A stretch of DNA of 64,000 bases, taken from the IMG/VR virus record IMGVR_UViG_3300038825_000529, positions 1 to 64,000 of that record. One strand, written 5' to 3'. Source of the DNA: a virus. A program made the position numbers and the translations under genes. Shown in pieces: positions 26,573-35,343 of this stretch (position 1 is its first letter; each line of letters begins with the position of its first letter). Under the pieces are notes generated by a model that worked only from the letters and a program-made list of their open reading frames with translations, was not told the origin of the DNA and did no database searches.

Positions 26573-28065
26573 CCTTACCTAGCCATACGCAAGTGATCCT
26601 TGGACCTCCAGGAACAGGGAAAACTAGCACACTCCTTGGCTTAATCGAAGACGAACTAGAAAACGGTACTGAACCTGAACGTATTGGTTTCTTCACGTTT
26701 ACTAAAAAAGCAGTAAACGAAGGTAAAGAAAGAGCCATGAATCGTTTTAGTATTACTAATAAACAACTGCCATTTTTCCGTACTCTACATTCATTAGCTT
26801 TTAGACAACTAGGACTTACTAGAGAAAGCGTAGTAAGTAATTCAGACATATCAGACCTAAACGAAAAACTTAATTTAAAACTTACAGGTAGGACAACTTC
26901 CGATGATGGTCATTTATTCGGTATGACTCATGATGATCGTCTAGCCTTTATAGAAAACTTAGCTAGGATGAGAGACGTGCCACTAAAAGAACAGTGGCAC
27001 GAGGTTGAAGATGCGGTTGGTTGGTTTGAGCTAGAACGTTTTGCTCGAGGATTGAAGTTATTTAAAGAAGATCGGTTGCTTGTTGATTATACAGATATGT
27101 TACAAAACTTTTTAGTTGATGGTGATGTACCTGTATTAGATGTTATGTTCGTAGACGAAGCACAAGACCTTTCTCCTTTGCAGTGGGCGGTGGTGCGTAA
27201 GTTAGCAGAAAAAGCCAAAAAGATATACGTCGCAGGAGATGACGACCAAGCAATCTATCGTTGGGCGGGAGCGGATGTTGAGTATTTGATAAAAAATTCT
27301 ACCGACGCTATGATACTAAAACAATCTTATCGAGTACCGTCTTCTGTACATAAAGTTGCTAGTCGATGTATAGGTCAAGTAGGTTCGCGTATTTATAAAG
27401 AATGGAAACCTAGAACAGATGAAGGTTTGGTACGTTGGGAAGCTACGATAGAACAGGTAAACATGGATCAAGGTGAGTGGTTAGTGTTAGCTAGAACAAA
27501 TTATTTATTAGAAAGCGTTGATGAGTATTGTAGAAACGAAGGATGGTTTTTCGAAGTTAAAGGTCGACCGTCTATTTCAGAGGCAAAGGTTAGAGCAGTT
27601 ATCTATTGGGAACGATTACGTAAAGGTCAAACAGTAACCTTGGCTGAATGTGCAAACATTCTAAAATATATCAAAGTTAAAACACCTAAGAAACTTGATT
27701 TATTAGATACTGATTTAGTTTTACAGTACGAAGATCTTAAAAGTCATCTTCCAGACTTGCCTGATGGTCATTGGTATGATGTTTTTACCTTATTAAGTCC
27801 TAAAGATATTAGTTACATACGAGCCATGCTACGTAGAGGAGAAAAGATTACTAAACAACCACGTATTAGATTATCTACAATCCATGCGGCTAAAGGTGGA
27901 GAAGCTACCAACGTTGTATTACTTACGGATATAACTACAAGAGTTTATAAAAATTATCAACAAAACCCTGATGAGGAAAATAGAGTATTCTATGTGGGTA
28001 TTACAAGAACAAAAGAAAACCTGTATTTGATAGAGCCTAAAACAACACGCTGCTATCAAATGTGA
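26569..28065 (+). CDS. UvrD/Rep-like SF1 DNA helicase
   Basis: 498 residues with the full SF1 set: GPPGTGKTS (12-20), FTFTKKAVNEG, motif II VDEAQDLSP, motif III GDDDQAIYRWAGA, motif IV KQSYRVP, motif V IHAAKGGEATNVVLL and motif VI VFYVGITRTKENLYLI. A 3'-5' translocating DNA helicase acting in replication or repair. With no DnaB-like helicase in the window, it or the SNF2 protein may drive the fork. Confidence 0.92.
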   Translation: MTLPSHTQVILGPPGTGKTSTLLGLIEDELENGTEPERIGFFTFTKKAVNEGKERAMNRFSITNKQLPFFRTLHSLAFRQLGLTRESVVSNSDISDLNEKLNLKLTGRTTSDDGHLFGMTHDDRLAFIENLARMRDVPLKEQWHEVEDAVGWFELERFARGLKLFKEDRLLVDYTDMLQNFLVDGDVPVLDVMFVDEAQDLSPLQWAVVRKLAEKAKKIYVAGDDDQAIYRWAGADVEYLIKNSTDAMILKQSYRVPSSVHKVASRCIGQVGSRIYKEWKPRTDEGLVRWEATIEQVNMDQGEWLVLARTNYLLESVDEYCRNEGWFFEVKGRPSISEAKVRAVIYWERLRKGQTVTLAECANILKYIKVKTPKKLDLLDTDLVLQYEDLKSHLPDLPDGHWYDVFTLLSPKDISYIRAMLRRGEKITKQPRIRLSTIHAAKGGEATNVVLLTDITTRVYKNYQQNPDEENRVFYVGITRTKENLYLIEPKTTRCYQM

Positions 28066-28071
28066 AAGTGC

Positions 28072-28101
28072 TTTACTTTGCACATAAAAGTAAAGTATAA
28101 A
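28072..28101 (+). promoter_or_regulatory. Early promoter, AGTGCTTTACTTT class, with palindrome
   Basis: TTTACT (28072-28077), 18 bases, TATAAA (28096-28101). CTTTACTTT (28071-28079) is repeated inverted as AAAGTAAAG (28087-28095), a perfect 9-base palindrome arm filling the promoter spacer and a possible operator. Followed by AAAGAAAGGAGAAA before ATG 28138. Confidence 0.65.
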
Positions 28102-28137
28102 GGTACTTATATTTATGTTTAAAGAAAGGAGAAAATT

Positions 28138-28620
28138 ATGAACATATTCTATTTTAACGAAGATCCTGTGATTGCGGCTAAGTCGCAACCAGATAAAATG
28201 CTAGTGAAGATGCCATTAGAAACCGCACAGATGCTCTGTACAGCTCACCGTTTATTAGACGGAGACGAATATGCAGATAGTGTAGGGTTATATAGGAAAG
28301 CTTATATGAACCATCCCTGTACAATCTGGGCTAGAGAATGCAGTGGTAACTATTATTGGCTTTATAAACATTTTATAGCGTTAGGTAACGAATATACATA
28401 TCGTTACCAACGGACTCATGCAAGTCTTGCTAAATTGTCAGACGCCTTATATGTAATGCCTAAAAACATTACTCGAGGTCTTATGACACCAGTTGCTCAA
28501 GCGATGCCTGACGAATATAAAAACGAGGACTCTGTTCTAGCTTATCGTAATTACGTTATTAACGAGAAACATTACGCTAAGTGGGAAAAGGGTAGAACTA
28601 AACCAAGTTGGTGGAGGTAA
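28138..28620 (+). CDS. Conserved phage protein of unknown function (MNIFYxxxDP family)
   Basis: 160 residues. MNIFYFNEDPVIAAKSQPDK, then VKMPLETAQMLCTAHRLLDG, HPCTIWARE and NYYWLYKHF match a conserved family I have seen across many phages and megaplasmids, without known activity. The N-terminal His/Glu/Lys pattern could be enzymatic. It leads the operon containing the methyltransferase, hypermodification and synthase genes, so a DNA-modification link is possible. Confidence 0.65.
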   Translation: MNIFYFNEDPVIAAKSQPDKMLVKMPLETAQMLCTAHRLLDGDEYADSVGLYRKAYMNHPCTIWARECSGNYYWLYKHFIALGNEYTYRYQRTHASLAKLSDALYVMPKNITRGLMTPVAQAMPDEYKNEDSVLAYRNYVINEKHYAKWEKGRTKPSWWR

Positions 28621-28625
28621 ATTAA

Positions 28626-29468
28626 ATGTCATCAATAAGAAAGAAACTTACTGTTAATGAAAACGACAGTAAAAATACTAGAATGGATCTTGCTTCGGCA
28701 GGAGTGTTAGGAAACTGGAGACCTGATGAACTTGCTCATATGAGTCGGTTCGATAAAATCTCCTCTATGTGTATCGCTGAAGCTAAACGGTTAGGTCGAC
28801 CACTTGATACGTTTGAAGTAGGTTGTGGTGAATGTTGGGCTTTACGTAATCTATACAAAGCCTATGTTGTAAAGAAATCAGATATTATCCAATCGTATTA
28901 TGGTTACGATATTGATCCTGCTTGTGAATTAGAAAATCCTTTTTGGTCTAACGCAGGTGGAGAACTATCTGAATCCACATGGTTTCAAAACTTTAATGGT
29001 GAAATACGTATACAAGACTTAACTGTAAACCCTTTATTTAGACTAGAAGATGAAAGTATAGATTTTTTCTGGACGACCGAAGTTATAGAACATATGGGTA
29101 GAGAGTTTATTAGTGCATGGTTGGATGATGCTGCTAGAACTATACGACCGAATGGGTTAGCTTTTGTATCTACTCCTAACCACGATGGTTCTAACGACAA
29201 GCTTCCTGAGGATCACGTATACGAGTGGGGGTTTCAAGAACTAAAAGAAGAATTAGAAAGAAACTTCGAGATAGTAGACGTTACAGGAACGTTTATACAA
29301 TTACCTAATTTAAAGAAAGCGATGAAAGAAGATTCTGAAACAGGATGGACTCCTGAACAGTTTCAAAAATTACAAAACAGATACGGTAGACAGTTTTTAC
29401 GAGTTGTTGCCGCCACGTTTTATCCTGAAGTCGCTAATAACTGTTCTTGGGTGTTACGTAAAAAGTAA
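28626..29468 (+). CDS. SAM-dependent methyltransferase (class I)
   Basis: 280 residues. Motif I is FEVGCGECWALR (63-74). The post-I acidic residue is in YGYDIDP (93-99). Motif IV region is FFWTTEVIEHMG (147-158), followed by TIRPNGLAFVSTPNHDG. The absence of DPPY/NPPY argues against a standard N6-adenine DNA methylase. It sits between the MNIFY family gene and the hypermodification gene, overlapping the latter by one base. The substrate could be a modified nucleotide or DNA base; not determinable from sequence. Confidence 0.8.
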   Translation: MSSIRKKLTVNENDSKNTRMDLASAGVLGNWRPDELAHMSRFDKISSMCIAEAKRLGRPLDTFEVGCGECWALRNLYKAYVVKKSDIIQSYYGYDIDPACELENPFWSNAGGELSESTWFQNFNGEIRIQDLTVNPLFRLEDESIDFFWTTEVIEHMGREFISAWLDDAARTIRPNGLAFVSTPNHDGSNDKLPEDHVYEWGFQELKEELERNFEIVDVTGTFIQLPNLKKAMKEDSETGWTPEQFQKLQNRYGRQFLRVVAATFYPEVANNCSWVLRKK

Positions 29469-30400
29469 TGACTGAGTTTATTCCCGCAGAGTTGGATCGT
29501 TATTGCTATTGGCAAACTGAACGTGAGTCGATACGCATTAAAAAAGAATCTGCAGTTCTTTCCCCTCCCTGGACTGACGATCCAATTTTGCAGGAGTTTA
29601 AGTTCTGCCAAGTGTTTAGAGAAGATGATCGTACAACACGTTGGTTTAGAACACATATAAGAGAGCCTATGCGGAACGAAGAAGACGTTCTTATGGCTAC
29701 GATTATATTCCGTTGGTTTAATTTAATAGAAACAGGGAGAACTTTAATCGATCATGATTTATTACGTAAGTGGAATAGAAAGAAAGCTATTTATGAAATA
29801 ACTAAACAACCTAAGTGGATCACGGGTGCTTACATTATTAAAACACCAAACGGTATGGATAAAGTAACAGGAGTAGCCGAGTGTGTTTCACATATTTGGA
29901 AAGCTAGAGAATCTATATTATCTAGATTACATGAGAATTTAGTAAAGGGTGAATCTTCATTAGAAGCAACATGGTTAATTCTTAGAGATTATCCATACAT
30001 GGGTCCATTTATGGCTTACGAAGTTGTTACTGATTTAAGACATACCTATTTATTAGAAAACGCTAACGATATTATGACTTGGGCTAATGCAGGTCCAGGA
30101 GCCATGCGAGGACTTAATCGTCTTACAGGCAGACCGTTAGACTATAGTCGTAAAAGCCATCCATGGTGTGAAGAAATGCAAGACCTATTTAAACAAGTAA
30201 AGAAAGTATTAGCTCCTTCGATTATTTTTAGAAACGGTGCTAATTATGAAATGCGAGAGATCGAAGGTGGTCTATGTGAGTTTGATAAATATTCTCGAAT
30301 ATATAAAAACGAGGGAAGAACACGATCGGTGTATAAACATAATAATCTTCCAATGGTGGAAGACTTAATAGAAGGAGAAAGTAAGTATGGGAATGAGTGA
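29468..30400 (+). CDS. Thymidine hypermodification protein (5-hmdU DNA kinase helical-domain / aGPT-PPlase-like)
   Basis: 310 residues. The N-terminal signature FYW-type YCYWQTERESIRIKK, then PPWTDDPILQEFKFCQVF and REDDRTTRWF (33-60), matches the helical HhH-related family described with thymine-hypermodified phage DNA (5-hmdU DNA kinase helical domain, alpha-glutamyl/putrescinyl thymine pyrophosphorylase relatives). Known members act on 5-hydroxymethyluracil in DNA. It is in one operon with a thymidylate synthase-family enzyme, which could provide the hydroxymethylated base. Family match good by eye; the exact reaction is uncertain. Confidence 0.7.
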   Translation: MTEFIPAELDRYCYWQTERESIRIKKESAVLSPPWTDDPILQEFKFCQVFREDDRTTRWFRTHIREPMRNEEDVLMATIIFRWFNLIETGRTLIDHDLLRKWNRKKAIYEITKQPKWITGAYIIKTPNGMDKVTGVAECVSHIWKARESILSRLHENLVKGESSLEATWLILRDYPYMGPFMAYEVVTDLRHTYLLENANDIMTWANAGPGAMRGLNRLTGRPLDYSRKSHPWCEEMQDLFKQVKKVLAPSIIFRNGANYEMREIEGGLCEFDKYSRIYKNEGRTRSVYKHNNLPMVEDLIEGESKYGNE

Positions 30401-30605
30401 TAGAGTAATAGAGTTGTTAGAAGAGTATGGTGATGTAATCGATATACATTACACACAGTTTTTAGAGGTAGCTTTCTTTCTAAAAGTAGCCGCAGATGAG
30501 CGACTTGCAATAGCTTTTATAAAAAGAAAAGTACCAATGTTAAACGATGAAGAAATTCGTTTTGTGATACATGAAATAGTAGGAGGTTATCAAGACACCT
30601 TATGA
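30387..30605 (+). CDS. Hypothetical small protein
   Basis: 72 residues, helical. It overlaps the hypermodification gene by 14 bases and the synthase gene by four. GAAGGAGAAAG precedes the ATG. No domain recognised; its tight packing between two modification genes suggests the same pathway. Confidence 0.6.
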   Translation: MGMSDRVIELLEEYGDVIDIHYTQFLEVAFFLKVAADERLAIAFIKRKVPMLNDEEIRFVIHEIVGGYQDTL

Positions 30606-31693
30606 AAGTAATTAATGCAAGAAACGTAAACGACGCGTTAGAAAAAGGTATAGATTTATTTCAAGACCCTACTGAATATAGAGTACAGGAAAGTCGTAAT
30701 GGTATAACGTATGAAGCTAAGACACCTGTAGCTACCGTATACAAAAAACCTTGGGAAAGAGTTTGTTTAATAAAACAAAGAGACGCTAATCCATTTTTTC
30801 ATTTTATAGAAGGGTTATGGATGCTCGATGGTCGTAACGACTTAGAACCACTAACTTATTTTGTTAAATCGATGTTTGATTTTTCAGACGACGGTGAAAC
30901 TTTATGGGGAGCTTATGGTTGGAGATGGAGAAGTTATTTTAAGAAAGATCAAATAGCTGCAATTATCGGTTTGTTAAAAGAAAACCCTTACGAAAGACGA
31001 GCAGTTCTACAGATGTGGGATCCTAAGGACGATTTAGCGAGAACTTGTAATAAAAAAGTTGAAAGAAAAGACGTACCTTGTAATACGAATATTTATTTTA
31101 AAGTACGTGATGGTAAGTTATGCATGACTGTTTGTAATCGTTCTAACGATATGCTTTGGGGAGCTTATGGTGCTAACGCAGTTCATATGTCTATGTTGCA
31201 AGAGTTCGTAGCTCTTAATCTAAATTTACCGATGGGTGATTATACTCAAATTAGTGATAGTTTTCATATTTATCCAAACACTCCTGTGTGGGAAAAAGTT
31301 AAAGATATTGAATTAAATGTATACACCTATAAACATATACAAAATCATTACGATCTTATCGATGAATATGAGCCTGTACCTATTGTTAATGACCTTATTT
31401 CTTTTAACAGAGAAGTCAGGTTCTTCTTCGATTATTTTGAAACTTTTAGATATAATCCAAAAGAAATGCTAAAAAGAACAGATGATATCGAATGGGATAA
31501 TAATATTTTTCCAGACGTAGCAGTGCCTATGTTAAAAGCATTTCATTATCATAAAGAAAGAGATTATTTGAATTCGTATCGAGAAGTACAGTCTATTAAG
31601 TCTCTCGATTGGATGGAGGCGTGTTTTGAGTGGATCCGCAAACGAGACACCGCCTATACTTTAAACAATGCGGATATAGGAGAAAGCAAATGA
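30602..31693 (+). CDS. Thymidylate synthase-family enzyme, probably dUMP hydroxymethylase or ThyA-like
   Basis: 363 residues, longer than the usual about 264 of ThyA. FFHFIEGLWMLDGRND matches the synthase N-terminal motif. VPCNTNIYF carries the nucleophile Cys160, with Asn where ThyA usually has His. NRSNDMLWGAYGANAVHMS supplies the phosphate-binding Arg180-Ser181 and Asp183; an Asn near the base-recognition position points to a uracil rather than cytosine substrate. SDSFHIYPN completes the family. Makes dTMP or hydroxymethyl-dUMP; the latter is favoured by the neighbouring hypermodification gene. Confidence 0.8.
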   Translation: MKVINARNVNDALEKGIDLFQDPTEYRVQESRNGITYEAKTPVATVYKKPWERVCLIKQRDANPFFHFIEGLWMLDGRNDLEPLTYFVKSMFDFSDDGETLWGAYGWRWRSYFKKDQIAAIIGLLKENPYERRAVLQMWDPKDDLARTCNKKVERKDVPCNTNIYFKVRDGKLCMTVCNRSNDMLWGAYGANAVHMSMLQEFVALNLNLPMGDYTQISDSFHIYPNTPVWEKVKDIELNVYTYKHIQNHYDLIDEYEPVPIVNDLISFNREVRFFFDYFETFRYNPKEMLKRTDDIEWDNNIFPDVAVPMLKAFHYHKERDYLNSYREVQSIKSLDWMEACFEWIRKRDTAYTLNNADIGESK

Positions 31694-32037
31694 GCAAATG
31701 GGAAAACATGAAAGAAGTTGCCCAAAACGATCTTGAAGCTCTTAAACGAGCAGAGACTTCGTACGGTGATTCTTGGAGACGTCGTGGAGGTGTTGGTGCC
31801 TTTATGATGTTAGCACGTAAGTTCGATCGTATAGAACACCAGTCTGAAAAGCACGGGTGGGATATCTTCGAAGCAGGTGAAGTCTACAAAGGCGAAGCAG
31901 GTTTACTCGATGATATTCGAGACTTACGTAGATATTTATTATTAGTTGAAGAATACATTTTAGCTAATACTAATCAAGTTAGCGTTGAAGCTGACGATGT
32001 TAATTATGCCGCAGAAGATGGCAAGGAGGATTATTAA
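31690..32037 (+). CDS. Hypothetical protein
   Basis: 115 residues from ATG 31690, overlapping the synthase stop (ATGA) with GGAGAAAGC upstream; an open extension to 31630 lies inside the synthase gene and is not needed. Helical and charged, with Trp/Arg-rich SYGDSWRRRGGVGAFMMLAR, a motif seen in other phage early proteins. Function unknown. Confidence 0.65.
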   Translation: MSKWENMKEVAQNDLEALKRAETSYGDSWRRRGGVGAFMMLARKFDRIEHQSEKHGWDIFEAGEVYKGEAGLLDDIRDLRRYLLLVEEYILANTNQVSVEADDVNYAAEDGKEDY

Positions 32038-32378
32038 TGAGTAATACAGATAGTTGGTGGAAAAAGTTTGTTAAATTTTTTACACCTTTACCAAAAGAAG
32101 AACTACAACCTAAGAAAGTTGTAAAGGAAGAAGTTCTTGAAAAAGCAATCAAAGATGCTGAAGTTGTTTTAAAGAAGTTTGACGACGAACTTAAAGCAGG
32201 GAACATCTATGAAGTGGTGCAGAAAGATCCTAAACGAGCTAGAACGAAAAAAGGAACATATAAGGCAGACGATAAGTCTACTCCAGATGTTAACGAAGCT
32301 TGGGAAGGTGGTAAAGCTCCTGCAAAAAAGCCAAAAGCTAAGAAAACTAAAGTCACGAGGATCAAAAAGAAGAAGTGA
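32037..32378 (+). CDS. Lys-rich hypothetical protein
   Basis: 113 residues. The N-terminus WWKKFVKFFTPLPKEELQPK is amphipathic. The C-terminus is Lys/Ala/Pro-rich and ends TRIKKKK. Directly upstream of, and overlapping, the DNA polymerase gene. Possibly a DNA-binding polymerase accessory protein; not recognised. Confidence 0.6.
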   Translation: MSNTDSWWKKFVKFFTPLPKEELQPKKVVKEEVLEKAIKDAEVVLKKFDDELKAGNIYEVVQKDPKRARTKKGTYKADDKSTPDVNEAWEGGKAPAKKPKAKKTKVTRIKKKK

Positions 32379-34240
32379 TTTTACAAACCCCTATGTTCGC
32401 TCCAACAAGTGACTGGTCTATACCTGAGATCTTTCCTCAGTTTTCTGAGACAGAAACGATTGCAGTAGATTTAGAAACTTACGATCCACACCTCATGACT
32501 TGTGGTCCAGGATGGGCTACAGGTCGTGGGTATATCGTGGGTGTTGGTATTGCGACAGAGGGTTGGAAGGGTTACTTTCCTATCCGTCATCAAGGCGGAG
32601 GTAATCTTGACGAAGATATTGTATTACGTTGGTTACGCAACACTCTAGCATCGGAAAAGCGAGACGTTATATTTCATAACGCCTTATACGACGTAGGGTG
32701 GCTCCGTAGAGAAGGCGTACACGTAGGCGGTAAAATATTAGATACGATCGTGGCGGCTCCCCTAGTAAACGAGAATAGGTATTCTTATTCTTTAGATAAC
32801 CTCGGTGAGTTTTACTGTAACGAAAAGAAAGATGAATCGTTATTACAAAACGCTGCTTTATCGTTTGGAGTAAATCCTAAATCAGAAATGTATAAACTAC
32901 CGTCTAAGTTCGTTGGACCTTATGGTGAGCAAGATGCAGCACTAACTCTAAAACTTTGGCAAAAATTAAAAATCGAAGTTCAAGAACAAGGGTTAGAAAA
33001 AATACTCGACATGGAATGCCGACTGATTCCTTTACTGTTAGAAATGCGATGGCGAGGGGTTAGAATCGATGAACAAAAAGCTGACGATGTTAGTAAAAAG
33101 TTATCGATCGAAGAACAAAAGCTACAGGTCGAGATTAAACGTAAATATGGTGCAGAAGTTAATTTATGGGCTAATGCATCGTTAGAAGCTATCTTTGAAA
33201 AGAACAAGATATGGTTTCCTAGAACCGCAAAAGGTATGGCTAGTTTTCAAAAAGACTGGTTAGAAGGACACGAACACGAGTTACCACAACTTATTGTTCG
33301 AGCGAGGAAACTTAATAAAGCTAGAACTACTTTCATCGATAAGATGATTAAAGATCACTGTTTCGATGGTCGTATACACGCAGAAGCTCATGCTATGCGT
33401 AACGATCGTGGCGGCACGGTTAGTGGTAGATTTAGCTATAGTAATCCTAATCTACAACAAGTTCCTGCAAGAGATCCAGAGATCGGTAATTTAATACGAT
33501 CTTTGTTTATTCCAGAGGATGGTTGTCAGTGGGGTGTATTCGATTATTCACAACAAGAGCCAAGGCTTACTGTTCATTACGCTGATCGAATGAACTTAGC
33601 AGGGGCAAAAGATGCGGTAGTTGAGTATACAGAAAAGAACGCGGATTTCCACCAGATCGTTGCAGATATGGCTAATATACCGCGTAAACAGGCTAAGACG
33701 ATTAATTTAGGACTTAGCTATGGGATGGGTAAAGAAAAGCTTATTAAAGAGCTAGGGATAGACGATACGGAAGCTGAGGGGTTATTTCAGCAGTATCATA
33801 ATAAAGTTCCCTTTATACGAGGGTTACAAGATCAGTGTGCAAGGGTAGCCATGGAACGTGGTTATATACGAACGTTTGCTGGTAGACGTTGTAGGTTTAA
33901 TCTATGGGAAGATAGATATGAACGTACTCTACCTCTACCGTACGAAGAAGCACAGGAAAAATACGGTGATAATTTAAAAAGATCATATACATATAAGGCT
34001 CTGAATCGGTTGATTCAAGGATCGGCTGCTGACATGACGAAGTTAGCAATGCTGGGTCTGTGGGAGGAAGGAATTGTTCCTCACCTACAAGTCCACGATG
34101 AGGTTGATATCTCAGTAGAGAACACTGAACAAGCTGACAAGATTGCAGAAATAATGGAAACTTGTGTAGAACTTGCAGTACCCCTACTAGTGGATAAGGA
34201 ACTCGGAAGTTCATGGGGCGAAACAAAGGAAATAAAATGA
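32375..34240 (+). CDS. polA: Family A DNA polymerase with 3'-5' exonuclease
   Basis: 621 residues, from GTG 32375 overlapping the upstream stop; ATG 32393 is an alternative. Exo I is IAVDLETY (Asp32, Glu34), Exo II is FHNALYDVGWL and Exo III is YGEQDAALTL. Polymerase motif A is FDYSQQEPRL (Asp390 approx). Motif B is RKQAKTINLGLSYG, with Leu445 at the position of E. coli Pol I Phe762. Motif C is QVHDEVD (His574-Asp-Glu). No 5'-3' exonuclease domain. The main replicative polymerase of the phage. Confidence 0.95.
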   Translation: MILQTPMFAPTSDWSIPEIFPQFSETETIAVDLETYDPHLMTCGPGWATGRGYIVGVGIATEGWKGYFPIRHQGGGNLDEDIVLRWLRNTLASEKRDVIFHNALYDVGWLRREGVHVGGKILDTIVAAPLVNENRYSYSLDNLGEFYCNEKKDESLLQNAALSFGVNPKSEMYKLPSKFVGPYGEQDAALTLKLWQKLKIEVQEQGLEKILDMECRLIPLLLEMRWRGVRIDEQKADDVSKKLSIEEQKLQVEIKRKYGAEVNLWANASLEAIFEKNKIWFPRTAKGMASFQKDWLEGHEHELPQLIVRARKLNKARTTFIDKMIKDHCFDGRIHAEAHAMRNDRGGTVSGRFSYSNPNLQQVPARDPEIGNLIRSLFIPEDGCQWGVFDYSQQEPRLTVHYADRMNLAGAKDAVVEYTEKNADFHQIVADMANIPRKQAKTINLGLSYGMGKEKLIKELGIDDTEAEGLFQQYHNKVPFIRGLQDQCARVAMERGYIRTFAGRRCRFNLWEDRYERTLPLPYEEAQEKYGDNLKRSYTYKALNRLIQGSAADMTKLAMLGLWEEGIVPHLQVHDEVDISVENTEQADKIAEIMETCVELAVPLLVDKELGSSWGETKEIK

Positions 34241-34581
34241 AAGGTATCTCACAAGAAAAAGCTAAAGAATACTCTATTAAGTACAGACGAATGTACGAAC
34301 AATGGGTAGAGAGCTCTACGACTCTAGAACAAATGGGTAGAGAGCATAATTTAACAAAACAACGTATGTGGCAGATCATTACACGTTGTAAACTCGGTGA
34401 TGGTGATTACTACTACGGTACACAGATTGCTAGAAACAAATGGTCTGAGTTTAAAACAATGTACGATGACCTCGATCAGACTAAACGTGCTTTCGATGAC
34501 TGGTTAAAAGAAAGAGACATCAAACTTATTGCTAATAACCAAAAAGCCGCTCCACATACTGGTTGGGACTGGTCGGGCTAG
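34237..34581 (+). CDS. Small HTH DNA-binding protein
   Basis: 114 residues from ATG 34237 (ATGA overlap with the polymerase stop, AAAGGAAATAAA upstream). TLEQMGREHNLTKQRMWQII is a sigma region 4-like helix-turn-helix at about residues 28-47. Possibly a transcription regulator. Promoter AGTGCTTTACTTT begins just after its stop. Confidence 0.65.
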   Translation: MKGISQEKAKEYSIKYRRMYEQWVESSTTLEQMGREHNLTKQRMWQIITRCKLGDGDYYYGTQIARNKWSEFKTMYDDLDQTKRAFDDWLKERDIKLIANNQKAAPHTGWDWSG

Positions 34582-34589
34582 GACAGTGC

Positions 34590-34618
34590 TTTACTTTCTA
34601 AACTTTGCCTTTTATATT
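34590..34618 (+). promoter_or_regulatory. Early promoter, AGTGCTTTACTTT class
   Basis: TTTACT (34590-34595), 17 bases, TATATT (34613-34618). The next ATG is 8 bases after the -10 box, so the transcript would be leaderless or nearly so. Confidence 0.65.
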
Positions 34619-34626
34619 TAAGGTAT

Positions 34627-35343
34627 ATGTTTTTAGCAAGTAACACACAAATAGAACTACCGAACAACGGAGAGTGCAAGGTATGTTCGAAACCTTTATA
34701 CGGACAAAGACGAAAGTTTTGTAGTTCTAAATGTAGCGTTAAGTTTCATGATCAAGATAAACATAAACGATTATATGTAGAAGCTCCTCGATCGTGTGCA
34801 CATTGTTCCATTGAGTTTTTTAAGAGTCAGACTGGATTATTAAATTATTGTTCTAAGGATTGTCAAAAACAATATCAGTATTCTAAAAATAAAGACCCAC
34901 ATTCAACTTATGGATCAGGCAAACGTAAACAGATATTATCAAATAAATATCAAAATTGGTCTTGTTGTGCTTATGACGAAGCGGTTATAGATAACGATAT
35001 TTTAGACCATATAGAATATTTAGCGACTGATGAACCTTACGTACAAGAAGATATGGAGTGGCTCGAACGTGTATTACATGAAGAACATACAACACCTAGA
35101 TACTCAGACGGAACTGTATACAAACCTGATCCGTTATCGTTTAAATTGAAAAAATGGAGAAATTATTGGTGGCGAGAACCCAATGTATCTAAACATCGAA
35201 AACGAGCAAAATACGCAAACAGTCGTTCTTTTAATGAACGTTGGTCTATTTTAACAAAACGCTCGATTATGAAACGTTACCGTAAAATGAAATATGGCGA
35301 AAGAAAAAAATTTATGGCTCTTGTTAAGATCAAATCTTCCTGA
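34627..35343 (+). CDS. Zinc-finger protein, HNH-associated type
   Basis: 238 residues. Two zinc modules are CKVCSKPLYGQRRKFCSSKC (16-35) and CAHCSIEFF with YCSKDC (about 57-80). The C-terminal half is basic and Trp/Tyr-rich (WRNYWWREPN). Such paired Cys4 modules are common in phage DNA-binding proteins and HNH endonuclease partners, but no HNH motif is visible. It overlaps the next gene by 50 bases. No ribosome site can lie between the likely transcription start and the ATG. Confidence 0.65.
   Translation: MFLASNTQIELPNNGECKVCSKPLYGQRRKFCSSKCSVKFHDQDKHKRLYVEAPRSCAHCSIEFFKSQTGLLNYCSKDCQKQYQYSKNKDPHSTYGSGKRKQILSNKYQNWSCCAYDEAVIDNDILDHIEYLATDEPYVQEDMEWLERVLHEEHTTPRYSDGTVYKPDPLSFKLKKWRNYWWREPNVSKHRKRAKYANSRSFNERWSILTKRSIMKRYRKMKYGERKKFMALVKIKSS

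Noticed and set aside
33897-34379. Minus-strand 160-residue frame over the polymerase 3' end
   Set aside because: Antisense to motif C of PolA and to the HTH gene; no promoter, ribosome site or recognisable domain.
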